This document shows, piece after piece, positions 1 to 5,669 of a DNA stretch of 6,572 nucleotides. The stretch comes from SCQX01 sp035720945 (GTDB lineage Bacteria > Pseudomonadota > Gammaproteobacteria > Burkholderiales > Burkholderiaceae_B). A model generated the notes under the pieces. That model saw only the letters and a program-made list of their open reading frames with translations. It ran no database searches and had not been told where the DNA came from. The translations under genes and the position numbers were made by a program. Positions within the stretch are counted from its first letter, which is position 1. Every line of letters starts with the position of its first letter. The DNA lies in NCBI GenBank assembly GCA_035720945.1, contig DASTNK010000046.1, forward strand, positions 1-6,572, written 5' to 3'.

Positions 1-1
1 T

Positions 2-1012
2 TTTCCCGTCGATGGGGCCGGCGCCTGGGAGGCCACGACGGCGCCGGCAGACCACGACACAGTCCAAAACTGGACCATCAACGTCTCGGGCCTCGTGCAG
101 CGGCCGAAAACCATCAAGGTTGCCGATCTGGAACAAATGGATCACGTGAAGCGGATTTCGGTCATGCAATGCGCCGGTAATGGCCGTTCCTACTACTGGG
201 CCAAGGCGAAAACGCCGGGTTCCGGGTGGAAGCACGGCGGCATGGCGAATCTCACCTGGGAAGGTGTACCACTTCTGCCCTTGCTCAAGAGCCTCGAGCT
301 CAGCCCCGCCAACAGCGTCAGGTTCCTGACCGCCAATGGCAAGGACGTCCCTCCAGTCAAGGGTGGCGCCGACATGATCAAAAGCTACCATCTGGCGGCA
401 CCGCAACTGGAGCAGGCCATTCTCGCGGTGCGCATGAATGGCAAGCCGATTCCCACCGTCCATGGCGGGCCGGTGCGCCTGATCATTCCGGGCTATTACG
501 GGAACATGAATGTGAAATGGCTCACCGAGCTGCTGCTGATGGACGAGCCCACCCCCAGCGCGATCATGCAGAAAACGTACCGCATGCCAATCATGTCAGT
601 GGAACCGGGCAAATTCACCACACAAGACCTGACCCGTGAAAACAGCACGCCCACCTATGGTTTCGCCATCATGAGCGTGCTCTTCGCGCCGCTTCAAGGG
701 CAGACAGTCAAGGCGGGCGATGTCGAACTGAAAGGCGTCGCCTGGAACGACGGGCTGGCCTCGCTGGACGATGTCCGTGTGTCGCTGGACCAGGGGAAAA
801 CCTGGATGGCCACGGAAATCGATGATTCCGACGGCCCGTTCGCCTGGCACCATTGGCGCACACAAGTGAAACTCGAAGCGGGTAAGCACGAGGTCTGGGT
901 GCGCGCCACCGACGGATGGGGGCGCACCCAGCCGCTGAATGGTCTCACCACCTGGAATCCGGGGGGCTGGGATTGGCACGGCATTGATCGGGTCAGCTTC
1001 GAGGTGGCATGA
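2..1012 (+). CDS. Sulfite oxidase-family molybdopterin oxidoreductase (SorA/SoxC-like), 5'-truncated by window edge
   Basis: The frame is open from the left edge, so the GTG at 95 is internal and the true start lies outside the window; 336 residues are visible. The protein probably oxidises sulfite or a related sulfur compound at a molybdenum cofactor in the periplasm and passes electrons to a cytochrome c. The Mo-ligating cysteine is C57 in MQCAGNGR (codon 170-172), with R62 five residues later, as in sulfite oxidases. WKHGGMANLTWEGVPL (about 76-91), VHGGPVRLIIPGYYG (about 153-167) and GNMNVKWL (about 167-174) are further family motifs. The C-terminal part (about 215-336: a VAWNDG segment, SLDQGKTW, HHWRTQV, VRATDGWGRTQP) is the Ig-like Mo-oxidoreductase dimerisation domain. 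GNMNVKW resembles what I recall of SoxC, whereas an isolated dehydrogenase-cytochrome pair fits SorAB better, so the subtype is open. The stop overlaps the next start (ATGA). The expected Tat signal would be off-window. Confidence 0.9.
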   Translation, partial: FPVDGAGAWEATTAPADHDTVQNWTINVSGLVQRPKTIKVADLEQMDHVKRISVMQCAGNGRSYYWAKAKTPGSGWKHGGMANLTWEGVPLLPLLKSLELSPANSVRFLTANGKDVPPVKGGADMIKSYHLAAPQLEQAILAVRMNGKPIPTVHGGPVRLIIPGYYGNMNVKWLTELLLMDEPTPSAIMQKTYRMPIMSVEPGKFTTQDLTRENSTPTYGFAIMSVLFAPLQGQTVKAGDVELKGVAWNDGLASLDDVRVSLDQGKTWMATEIDDSDGPFAWHHWRTQVKLEAGKHEVWVRATDGWGRTQPLNGLTTWNPGGWDWHGIDRVSFEVA

Positions 1013-1716
1013 TGGCGGCGCCGATTTTCAGGCGCGTCCTGTTGGCGGCTGCCCTGGCCGCCGCCAGCGCCACTGCCGCGGGCACCGAGATCCGCCTGCC
1101 CAACGGGCCAGGCGCCAATCTTGTCTATTCCAAATGCCAGGCTTGTCACGACTTGCAGTATGTCAAGGACGCCAAGGGTCTGATGGCCGCACAGTGGAGC
1201 GCGGTCGTGGCGAGCATGCAGGATTATGGGCTGAAAATCAGCGACCAGGACAAGGCCACCGTGCTCAAGTATCTGACCACCTATCTGGGGCCGAATCCCC
1301 CTCCGGCCGAAGCGGCGGTGCCCTCTTCCGCGAAGCTCGATGGCGCGACGCTCTGGCAACAGAACTGCGCGTCATGCCATGGCTCCAAGGGCACGGGGCA
1401 GCCTGGGTACTTTCCGCCATTGGCCGGCAACCCCGATCTTTTCAAGGATAGGATGTTCCCGGTGCTTGTCGTATTGAACGGCCTGAGCGGCCCCATAACC
1501 GTCGGGGATCAGAAGTACAACGGTGGCATGCCGGCGTTGGGTCATCTTTCCGACGCCGAGGTTGCGGTGATTGTCAATTTCGTCCGCGGCGCTTGGGGGA
1601 ATGAACCGGAGGCAGCGAAGCTTGAACCGATCACATCGGAACTGGTGGCCCAGGAACGGAAGAAAACCCTGACGCCTACACAGGTACACGCCTTGCGCGG
1701 GCGGTTTGCGCAGTAA
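1009..1716 (+). CDS. Exported di-heme cytochrome c, probable electron acceptor of the sulfite oxidase-type enzyme
   Basis: The protein has 235 residues. An N-terminal signal peptide (basic FRR at 7-9, then an Ala/Leu-rich core ending near ATAAG, about 21-25) sends it to the periplasm. Two CXXCH haem c sites are visible: CQACH at 43-47 and CASCH at 120-124. M174 in NGGMPALG is the likely distal ligand of the second haem; M70 in VASMQDYG is a candidate for the first. A Pro/Ala-rich linker (about 95-107) separates the two haem domains. The second domain ends in the usual DAEVAVIVNFVRGAWG helix, followed by a polar tail of about 40 residues. The gene overlaps the molybdoenzyme stop by ATGA, which implies co-translation. 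ATG occurs twice in tandem (1009 and 1012); GAGG at 1001-1004 is better spaced for 1012, so either may be used. The role as SorB-like or SoxD-like electron acceptor is inferred from context; two haems differ from the mono-haem SorB. Confidence 0.9.
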   Translation: MMAAPIFRRVLLAAALAAASATAAGTEIRLPNGPGANLVYSKCQACHDLQYVKDAKGLMAAQWSAVVASMQDYGLKISDQDKATVLKYLTTYLGPNPPPAEAAVPSSAKLDGATLWQQNCASCHGSKGTGQPGYFPPLAGNPDLFKDRMFPVLVVLNGLSGPITVGDQKYNGGMPALGHLSDAEVAVIVNFVRGAWGNEPEAAKLEPITSELVAQERKKTLTPTQVHALRGRFAQ

Positions 1717-1752
1717 GGTGGTTGGATGTCGGCAGCGTCAGATGCGGGTCGA

Positions 1753-1774
1753 CTACGGTATTATCCTGCCGTAG
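1753..1774. promoter_or_regulatory. Perfect 6-bp inverted repeat around a TATTAT element, upstream of the exporter gene
   Basis: CTACGG (1753-1758) and CCGTAG (1769-1774) form a perfect inverted repeat with a 10-base spacer that begins with TATTAT (1759-1764), one mismatch from the -10 consensus. It lies in the 94-base gap between the cytochrome stop and the exporter ATG. It could be an operator over a -10 box for the exporter gene, or a weak hairpin ending the upstream transcript. There is no T-run after the second arm and no convincing -35 at 16-18 bases, so neither reading is strong. Confidence 0.25.
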
Positions 1775-1810
1775 GCTTTCGCGCATCTCGTCCTTCCTGA
1801 GTCGATCACC

Positions 1811-2422
1811 ATGGCATTCCATACTTGGCTGCTGTACTTCGCTGCGGCTTTCGCTTTATCTCTGACGCCTGGCCCGAATGGCCTGCTGGCGTTGACCAAT
1901 GGCGCGCTGTACGGGTTGCGCAAAGCATCGTGGGCGACGTTGGGCGGCGCCCTGGGTTTCGCCCTGCTGATTGCGCTTTCCGCAGCGGGGATCAGTGCGT
2001 TGCTGCAGACATCGGCGCATGTGCTCATGGCCTTGAAATGGCTGGGTGGCGCTTACCTGATATGGCTCGGCATCCAGGTCTGGCGGTCACCGCCTCCCGC
2101 CTCCACGCTACGCGCGACGGCGTATGTCCCACGCGGACTGGCATTGTTCCGGCAGGGGTTTTTCTCCGCGGTTTCCAATCCGAAGGCCATTCTGTTTTTC
2201 GGTGCGTTCCTCACGCAGTTCATTGATCCGCAGCGGGGGCTCCTACCGCAATCCGTCATCATGGCCGTGACATTCGTCTTGATTGAAATCGCCATGGAAA
2301 TAACGATCGCCGCTCTTGCCGGGAACATCCGCAATGGGTTGCAACGTGGTGGGAAACGCTTCAATCAGATTTGTGGCGGCCTGTTCGTGGCGATTGGCGC
2401 CTATCTGCCATGGAGCCGTTGA
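1811..2422 (+). CDS. LysE/RhtB-family amino acid or metabolite exporter
   Basis: This 203-residue inner-membrane protein has the usual length for the LysE/RhtB family, whose members export amino acids (lysine, homoserine, threonine, cysteine derivatives) or related small molecules by proton-coupled antiport. The N-terminal helix contains the signature SLTPGPNGLLAL (about 17-28, PGPN at 20-23). Helices follow at about 41-62, 68-90, 115-137, 147-170 and 185-200. The loop motif QGFFSAVSNPKAILFFGAF (about 115-133) is typical of the family. The start is well constrained: an in-frame TAG lies at 1772-1774 and no ATG, GTG or TTG occurs in frame before 1811, although no good Shine-Dalgarno precedes it. 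It appears monocistronic: it is separated from the cytochrome gene by 94 bases and convergent with the glycosyltransferase gene. The substrate cannot be read from the sequence. Confidence 0.9.
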   Translation: MAFHTWLLYFAAAFALSLTPGPNGLLALTNGALYGLRKASWATLGGALGFALLIALSAAGISALLQTSAHVLMALKWLGGAYLIWLGIQVWRSPPPASTLRATAYVPRGLALFRQGFFSAVSNPKAILFFGAFLTQFIDPQRGLLPQSVIMAVTFVLIEIAMEITIAALAGNIRNGLQRGGKRFNQICGGLFVAIGAYLPWSR

Positions 2423-2460
2423 GTCTGCGGCACCAGTATTCTCCCCGGATACCGGAAGCC

Positions 2461-2486
2461 AAGAGAAAGAGCCTCTAGGAGCGCTA
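2461..2486 (-). terminator. Weak terminator-like hairpin overlapping the glycosyltransferase stop
   Basis: Read on the minus strand, AGCGCTC-CTA-GAGGCT forms a six-pair stem (one bulged base) with a 3-base loop, followed by the pyrimidine-rich CTTTCTCTT. It begins at the last bases of the TAG stop at 2484-2486. The tail is interrupted by C residues and the stem is short, so efficiency is doubtful. On the plus strand the same hairpin has no U-run, so it would serve the glycosyltransferase gene rather than the exporter gene. Confidence 0.3.
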
Positions 2487-3686
2487 CTCCGCACCGATAC
2501 CGGGCCGAGAAGGGTCCGCATACCCAGATCTGGCGCCCGCTATCGTTTCCACGATCTCCCCCACACCCCGCGCGATTTGCTCGGGGCTCTTCCCGCGGGT
2601 GTCATAGGCCTGGTCGTTGTGACCATACGGCGCATACTTCAGCGGGTCGGTCACGGAGAACAACCCGACCGTCGGCACACCACTCGCGCTGGCAAGGTGC
2701 ATGATGCCGCCATCGGCGCAGACCACGCAATCCAGGTTGGCCGCCAGCGAGGCGAACCGTCGAATGCTTCGGGAAAAAAAGGACGGGAATCGGTTCTCCA
2801 GCCTGGACTGCCCATCCACGGGAATGAGTTCCATGAACGTGTAGTCAGGATGATCTTCGGCCAGGGTGTTCAGGAAAAGCCGCCACCATTCCGTGTCGAA
2901 GCGCTTCGCCCCGGACGCGTCCGCGAAGACGCCGATCACCATACGCCCTGGCGCGACAGACCGTTCTGCCAGCACGGCATCCAACGCTTGCCGGCCCTCG
3001 GTTTGTTCGCTCTCGGTCAGGCGCACGTTCAGCGGCGGGTACGGGGGCATGTCGGCGCCAGGTGTTGAAACCAGGGCATGCCGGAGCATGAAGACCGGCT
3101 TCTTCGCGAAGTGCTCTGGCGCGGTCGGCAAGATACGATTCCAGTTGGTTCGCCCCGAACTGTCGCTTGGTGGAATGCCGATCAGATTGCGTGCTTTCGC
3201 CAAATAGACAAGCACCCGGCTCGAATAGGAGTCGGTGGCCGGGCTCACCGCCAGATCGTACCGGGCGCCGTGCAATGACCAGATGGTCTTCAGGGCGCTT
3301 AGCGGATGACGGGCTATGTATTGCGGTAAAGCAAGGATGCGGCGCACGGTGGGGAAACCGGCAAGCACGTCACGCGCGGCTCCACCAGCCGTGAGCACGT
3401 CGATTTCCGCGCCTGGAAACGCCTGTTCCAGTTCGGTCAGCAATGGGGTGATGAGGATGAGGTTTCCGAGGCGATGGTTGGGCCTCAAGACGAGAATGCG
3501 GTGAATGCCACCGACTTGAAGCTGCCCCGCATCCAGAAGCTTGGCATCCACTTCGCGAAAGAGTGGATTAAGCAACTGGCGCCATATCCGGCGGCGAATT
3601 TTTCTGATGTTCCCTTTGGCAAAAAAACTGTTCGGGGCATTTTGCATAGACTGGGGACCTTGGTCCGGGAAATTCGGCATCGCCAT
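2484..3686 (-). CDS. Glycosyltransferase family 9 (heptosyltransferase-type) protein
   Basis: A 400-residue cytosolic or membrane-associated sugar transferase of the GT9/ADP-heptose:LPS heptosyltransferase type, with a GT-B fold. The N-terminal Rossmann half opens with HRILVLRPNHRLGNLILITPLL (about 62-83), the family's RxxxxGD-type acceptor-side motif with N in place of the usual D. AFPGAEIDVLTAGG (about 89-102) and YDLAVSPATDSYSSR (about 143-157) follow. The nucleotide-sugar half starts at about 249 with VIGVFADASGAKRFDTEWW, where K261 is a candidate donor phosphate contact. It ends with CVVCADGGIMHLASASGVP, then TVGLFSVTDPLKYAPYG (about 320-355), the family's DxGxxHLAxAxGVP signature. The first roughly 60 residues form a basic leader (IRKIRRRIWRQ at 27-37) that could touch the membrane and exceeds the usual family N-terminus. 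Starts at M1, M3 and M14 are all possible and no clear ribosome site decides. No other LPS gene is visible here, so acceptor and sugar are unknown. Confidence 0.85.
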   Translation of the reverse strand: MAMPNFPDQGPQSMQNAPNSFFAKGNIRKIRRRIWRQLLNPLFREVDAKLLDAGQLQVGGIHRILVLRPNHRLGNLILITPLLTELEQAFPGAEIDVLTAGGAARDVLAGFPTVRRILALPQYIARHPLSALKTIWSLHGARYDLAVSPATDSYSSRVLVYLAKARNLIGIPPSDSSGRTNWNRILPTAPEHFAKKPVFMLRHALVSTPGADMPPYPPLNVRLTESEQTEGRQALDAVLAERSVAPGRMVIGVFADASGAKRFDTEWWRLFLNTLAEDHPDYTFMELIPVDGQSRLENRFPSFFSRSIRRFASLAANLDCVVCADGGIMHLASASGVPTVGLFSVTDPLKYAPYGHNDQAYDTRGKSPEQIARGVGEIVETIAGARSGYADPSRPGIGAE

Positions 3687-3734
3687 GTTAGCGCGAAACC
3701 CTTGGGACAGGATTAGAACGAATGTGGTGCAATT

Positions 3735-3756
3735 GGTTTCCGGATACGCGGATACC
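3735..3756. repeat. Short direct and imperfect inverted repeat upstream of the glycosyltransferase gene
   Basis: CGGATAC occurs twice (3741-3747 and 3749-3755, an 8-base period). The block is also an imperfect inverted repeat: GGTTTCC at 3735-3741 against GGATACC at 3750-3756, six of seven pairs. It lies in the 120-base gap between the small membrane protein gene and the glycosyltransferase start. It might be a regulator site or only chance. There is no T-run, so it is not a canonical terminator. The rest of the gap (3687-3806) shows no ORF or convincing promoter. Confidence 0.2.
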
Positions 3757-3806
3757 AGTGCCTCCGAATGCCCAAGGAAACGCCCCTGGCTCGCTGCTGG
3801 GTCCGT

Positions 3807-4013
3807 TCATCGCCGTGCCTGACGCAGCACACTGTCGGCCAGAATCACACCCAGCCCGGCAAACAGGATGACCGCCTGCCCCGCCGGCGAAGCCACCATG
3901 GACGGAACAACCAGCCAATATGCGAATACCCAGACGATGATGGACAGGGCGAAATTCCGATCCTCGATGAACATCTTCAGGAGTTTGCGGGGTATCGAGC
4001 CAGACTTGCTCAT
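3807..4013 (-). CDS. Small two-helix membrane protein, translationally coupled to the COG4280-like protein
   Basis: This 68-residue protein (MSKSGSIPRK start) belongs to no family I recognise. The N-terminus is basic and polar (K3, R9, K10, K13), followed by two hydrophobic segments at about 21-40 (FALSIIVWVFAYWLVVPSMV) and 46-61, and a basic tail LRQARR; both ends are probably cytoplasmic. The frame extends upstream to 4067, but the ATG at 4011-4013 is clearly preferred: it overlaps the upstream stop as ATGA and has the best Shine-Dalgarno of the window just before it. Overlap and order make it very likely a partner, assembly factor or small subunit of the polytopic protein encoded immediately upstream. 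No metal-binding or catalytic motif is evident. Confidence 0.8.
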   Translation of the reverse strand: MSKSGSIPRKLLKMFIEDRNFALSIIVWVFAYWLVVPSMVASPAGQAVILFAGLGVILADSVLRQARR

Positions 4014-4783
4014 GGCCGCCCTCCTTCCGCCAATGTCTTCGATACCCTGCGCGCCCATCGCACACACAATAAGGCCAGGACCAGGAATCCGGCCGCCAAC
4101 CCGGCGATCGACCAGTCTTCACCCGGCCAGCGCAGCCCCATGCCCTCGCCTAGCCAGAAGGCGCCGAACGCACAAAGCAATACGCCCACGGCGAACTTCA
4201 GCGTGTTCTCGGGAACGCGCAGCAATGGTCGATGCAGGATGGCCCCCAACGCCACGACAACCACCAGAGCCGCGCCCGCCCCGACTGTCGGCGGGAGAAA
4301 GCGCGATTCGCTCGCACCCACTGCGATAACGATGAACACAACCTCGAGGCCCTCCAGGAGCACCGCCTGGAAGGCTGTGGCGAACGCGATGAGGTCGACT
4401 CCCCCACGTGGCGCTGAATTGGTGCGCGCCAGCATTTCAGACTGTCGCGCATAAGCGGTTGCCTCATCGTGCAGGGCGATGACCCCGGCGGTCCGCAATA
4501 TGGCCTTGCGCAGCCAGCGCATGCCGAAGAGCAAAGCCAGCAGCCCGATGAGCAATCGTACGGAATCCATGGGTATGCTAAGCAACGCCGGACCAACCAG
4601 CGCCACGATTCCCGCCAACACCAGGACGGCGCAGAGACTGCCGGACAACGCATCGCGCCAACCCCGCGCGACGCCGACAGCCAGAACAATGGTCAAGGCT
4701 TCGACGAACTCAACCAGGGATGCCATGAACGCCGCAGCCATCAATGGCCACCCATGCATCAGGTCGACTTGGAGATAAGACAT
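4010..4783 (-). CDS. Uncharacterised polytopic membrane protein, COG4280-like, with internal duplication and two E-x-x-E helices
   Basis: A 257-residue inner-membrane protein from ATG 4783. A GTG at 4798 adds five residues; neither start has a good ribosome site. I recall this sequence type as the uncharacterised family COG4280 (from memory). It is an evident tandem duplication. Residues 18-94 (AFMASLVEFVEALTIVLAVG start) align with 137-213 (AFQAVLLEGLEVVFIVIAVG start), including the later SIPMDSVRLLIG and RVPENTLKFAVG segments. Each half has three hydrophobic stretches and an acidic pair in its first helix: E25/E28 and E144/E147. A hydrophilic linker (about 97-133, with HDEATAYARQ) joins the halves. 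A seventh helix (about 225-243) precedes a basic C-terminus. Paired E-x-x-E motifs in repeated helices resemble FTR1-type iron permeases and, more loosely, the GDT1 cation exchangers, so cation transport is a reasonable inference, unproven. Its stop overlaps the small membrane protein start by ATGA. Confidence 0.8.
   Translation of the reverse strand: MSYLQVDLMHGWPLMAAAFMASLVEFVEALTIVLAVGVARGWRDALSGSLCAVLVLAGIVALVGPALLSIPMDSVRLLIGLLALLFGMRWLRKAILRTAGVIALHDEATAYARQSEMLARTNSAPRGGVDLIAFATAFQAVLLEGLEVVFIVIAVGASESRFLPPTVGAGAALVVVVALGAILHRPLLRVPENTLKFAVGVLLCAFGAFWLGEGMGLRWPGEDWSIAGLAAGFLVLALLCVRWARRVSKTLAEGGRP
4019..4026 (-). promoter_or_regulatory. Ribosome binding site of the small membrane protein gene
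   Basis: AAGGAGGG on the minus strand lies five bases before the ATG at 4013, a near-perfect anti-16S match. It sits inside the last codons of the upstream gene and decides the start of the small gene against the longer in-frame option at 4067. Confidence 0.8.
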
Positions 4784-4850
4784 CGAGGGGACACCCACTT
4801 TCCGAAAAAGGTTGACGGGGGGTTATATACCGAAACGACTTAGGATTGCA
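4784..4850 (-). other. Short gap between the ABC ATPase gene and the COG4280-like gene
   Basis: This 67-base gap contains an AT-rich TATATAA (minus strand, near 4823-4830) that could serve as a -10 box for the membrane protein pair, but no acceptable -35 lies 16-18 bases before it. I see no intrinsic terminator for the ABC operon and no room for a full riboswitch. The membrane pair may be read through from the ABC genes or have its own weak promoter. Confidence 0.3.
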
Positions 4851-5669
4851 TTAGCCATTCTGAGATCGCGCCTCGCGCTGGCTCAGTACGCGCGACAAGA
4901 ACCCCCGGGTGCGTTCATGCCGGGGATTGACCAGCACCTGCCCTGGCGGGCCCGATTCGACAATCACCCCGCCATCCATGAATGCGACCTGGTCGCCGAC
5001 GTCCCGGGCAAAAGCGATCTCGTGCGTGACGACGATCATGGTCATACCCTCCCCCGCCAGGCCGCGCATGACGGCCAGCACTTCGTCGACCAGTTCGGGG
5101 TCGAGCGCCGAGGTGGGCTCATCGAACAGCATGAGTTTGGGCCGCATGGCGAGCGCCCTGGCGATCGCCACGCGCTGTTGCTGCCCACCCGACAGCATGG
5201 CGGGGTATGCGTCGGCCTTGGCCTCGAGCCCCACATGGCGCAACAGTTCCCGGGCGTGCTCGACTGCTCGGGCGCGTGGTTCGCCGCGCACGTGCACCGG
5301 CGCCTCGATGATGTTCTCCAGCGCGGTCATGTGCGGAAACAGGTTGAAGCGCTGGAACACCATGCCGATGGCGGCGCGTTGCCGGCTGACATCGCGTTCA
5401 CGCATTTCATACAGATAGCGGCCACGCTCGCGGTAGCCAATGAGCTCACCGTCGACCCACAGCCGCCCGGCGTCGATCTTTTCCAGGTGATTGATGCAGC
5501 GCAGGAACGTGCTTTTGCCAGAGCCAGAAGGGCCGATCAGGCACAGGACTTCGCCCTGCGCCACCTCGACGTTGATGCCCTTCAGGACTTCGTCGCGGCC
5601 GTAACGCTTGTGGATATCCCGGGCGCGCACCATGGGGTCGGCCGATGCGGGAATTTCAGCGGCCGCCAT
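4851..5669 (-). CDS. Polar amino acid ABC transporter, ATP-binding protein (GlnQ/HisP type)
   Basis: A 272-residue ABC ATPase that powers amino acid import at the inner membrane. Motifs are complete: Walker A GPSGSGKS (46-53), Q-loop Q106 in VFQRFNLFPHMT, signature LSGGQQQR (159-166), Walker B LMLFDE (179-184), D-loop SALD (187-190) and switch histidine H216 in VVTHEIAFARDV. The FNLFPHMTALENI segment and the insertion between Walker A and the Q-loop (about 78-98) are typical of the HisP/GlnQ subfamily. ATG 5669 is chosen because it overlaps the permease stop by 14 bases. The longer frame to 5705 would need TTG, and a downstream ATG at 5633 would still leave a full ABC domain. The C-terminal NPRHERTRGFLSRVL is the usual tail of this subfamily. 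Confidence 0.93.
   Translation of the reverse strand: MAAAEIPASADPMVRARDIHKRYGRDEVLKGINVEVAQGEVLCLIGPSGSGKSTFLRCINHLEKIDAGRLWVDGELIGYRERGRYLYEMRERDVSRQRAAIGMVFQRFNLFPHMTALENIIEAPVHVRGEPRARAVEHARELLRHVGLEAKADAYPAMLSGGQQQRVAIARALAMRPKLMLFDEPTSALDPELVDEVLAVMRGLAGEGMTMIVVTHEIAFARDVGDQVAFMDGGVIVESGPPGQVLVNPRHERTRGFLSRVLSQREARSQNG

Noticed and set aside
95..1012. GTG at 95 as the start of the sulfite oxidase-type gene
   Set aside because: The frame is open to the left edge and the upstream residues (WTINVSGL and before) fit the family, so the gene is truncated rather than starting here.
694..1359. Long minus-strand open frame across the molybdoenzyme and cytochrome genes
   Set aside because: It is a shadow of two strongly supported plus-strand genes; its protein is rich in Arg, Gly, Pro and Ser with no recognisable domain.
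2316..3068. 250-residue plus-strand frame across the glycosyltransferase end
   Set aside because: It overlaps the GT9 signature region in antisense and lacks any domain, so it is a GC-rich shadow frame.
3699..3777. CCTTGGG (3700-3706) and CCCAAGG (3771-3777) inverted repeat
   Set aside because: The arms are seven bases and 64 bases apart, with no T-run or supporting context; chance is the simplest explanation.
4014..4067. Extended N-terminus of the small membrane protein
   Set aside because: The extension lies inside the upstream gene without a ribosome site, whereas ATG 4013 has AAGGAGGG at ideal spacing and an ATGA overlap.
3768..4454. 228-residue plus-strand frame opposite the membrane protein pair
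   Set aside because: Low-complexity Arg/Pro/Ser/Thr composition, antisense to the well-formed duplicated membrane protein.
4812..4846. Plus-strand promoter (TTGACG followed by TATATA or TAGGAT)
   Set aside because: The spacings are wrong for a sigma-70 promoter (about 7 and 23 bases) and no plus-strand gene follows.
4784..4850. Manganese (yybP-ykoY) riboswitch before the cation-transporter-like gene
   Set aside because: The gap is too short and shows none of the conserved loop sequences of that class.
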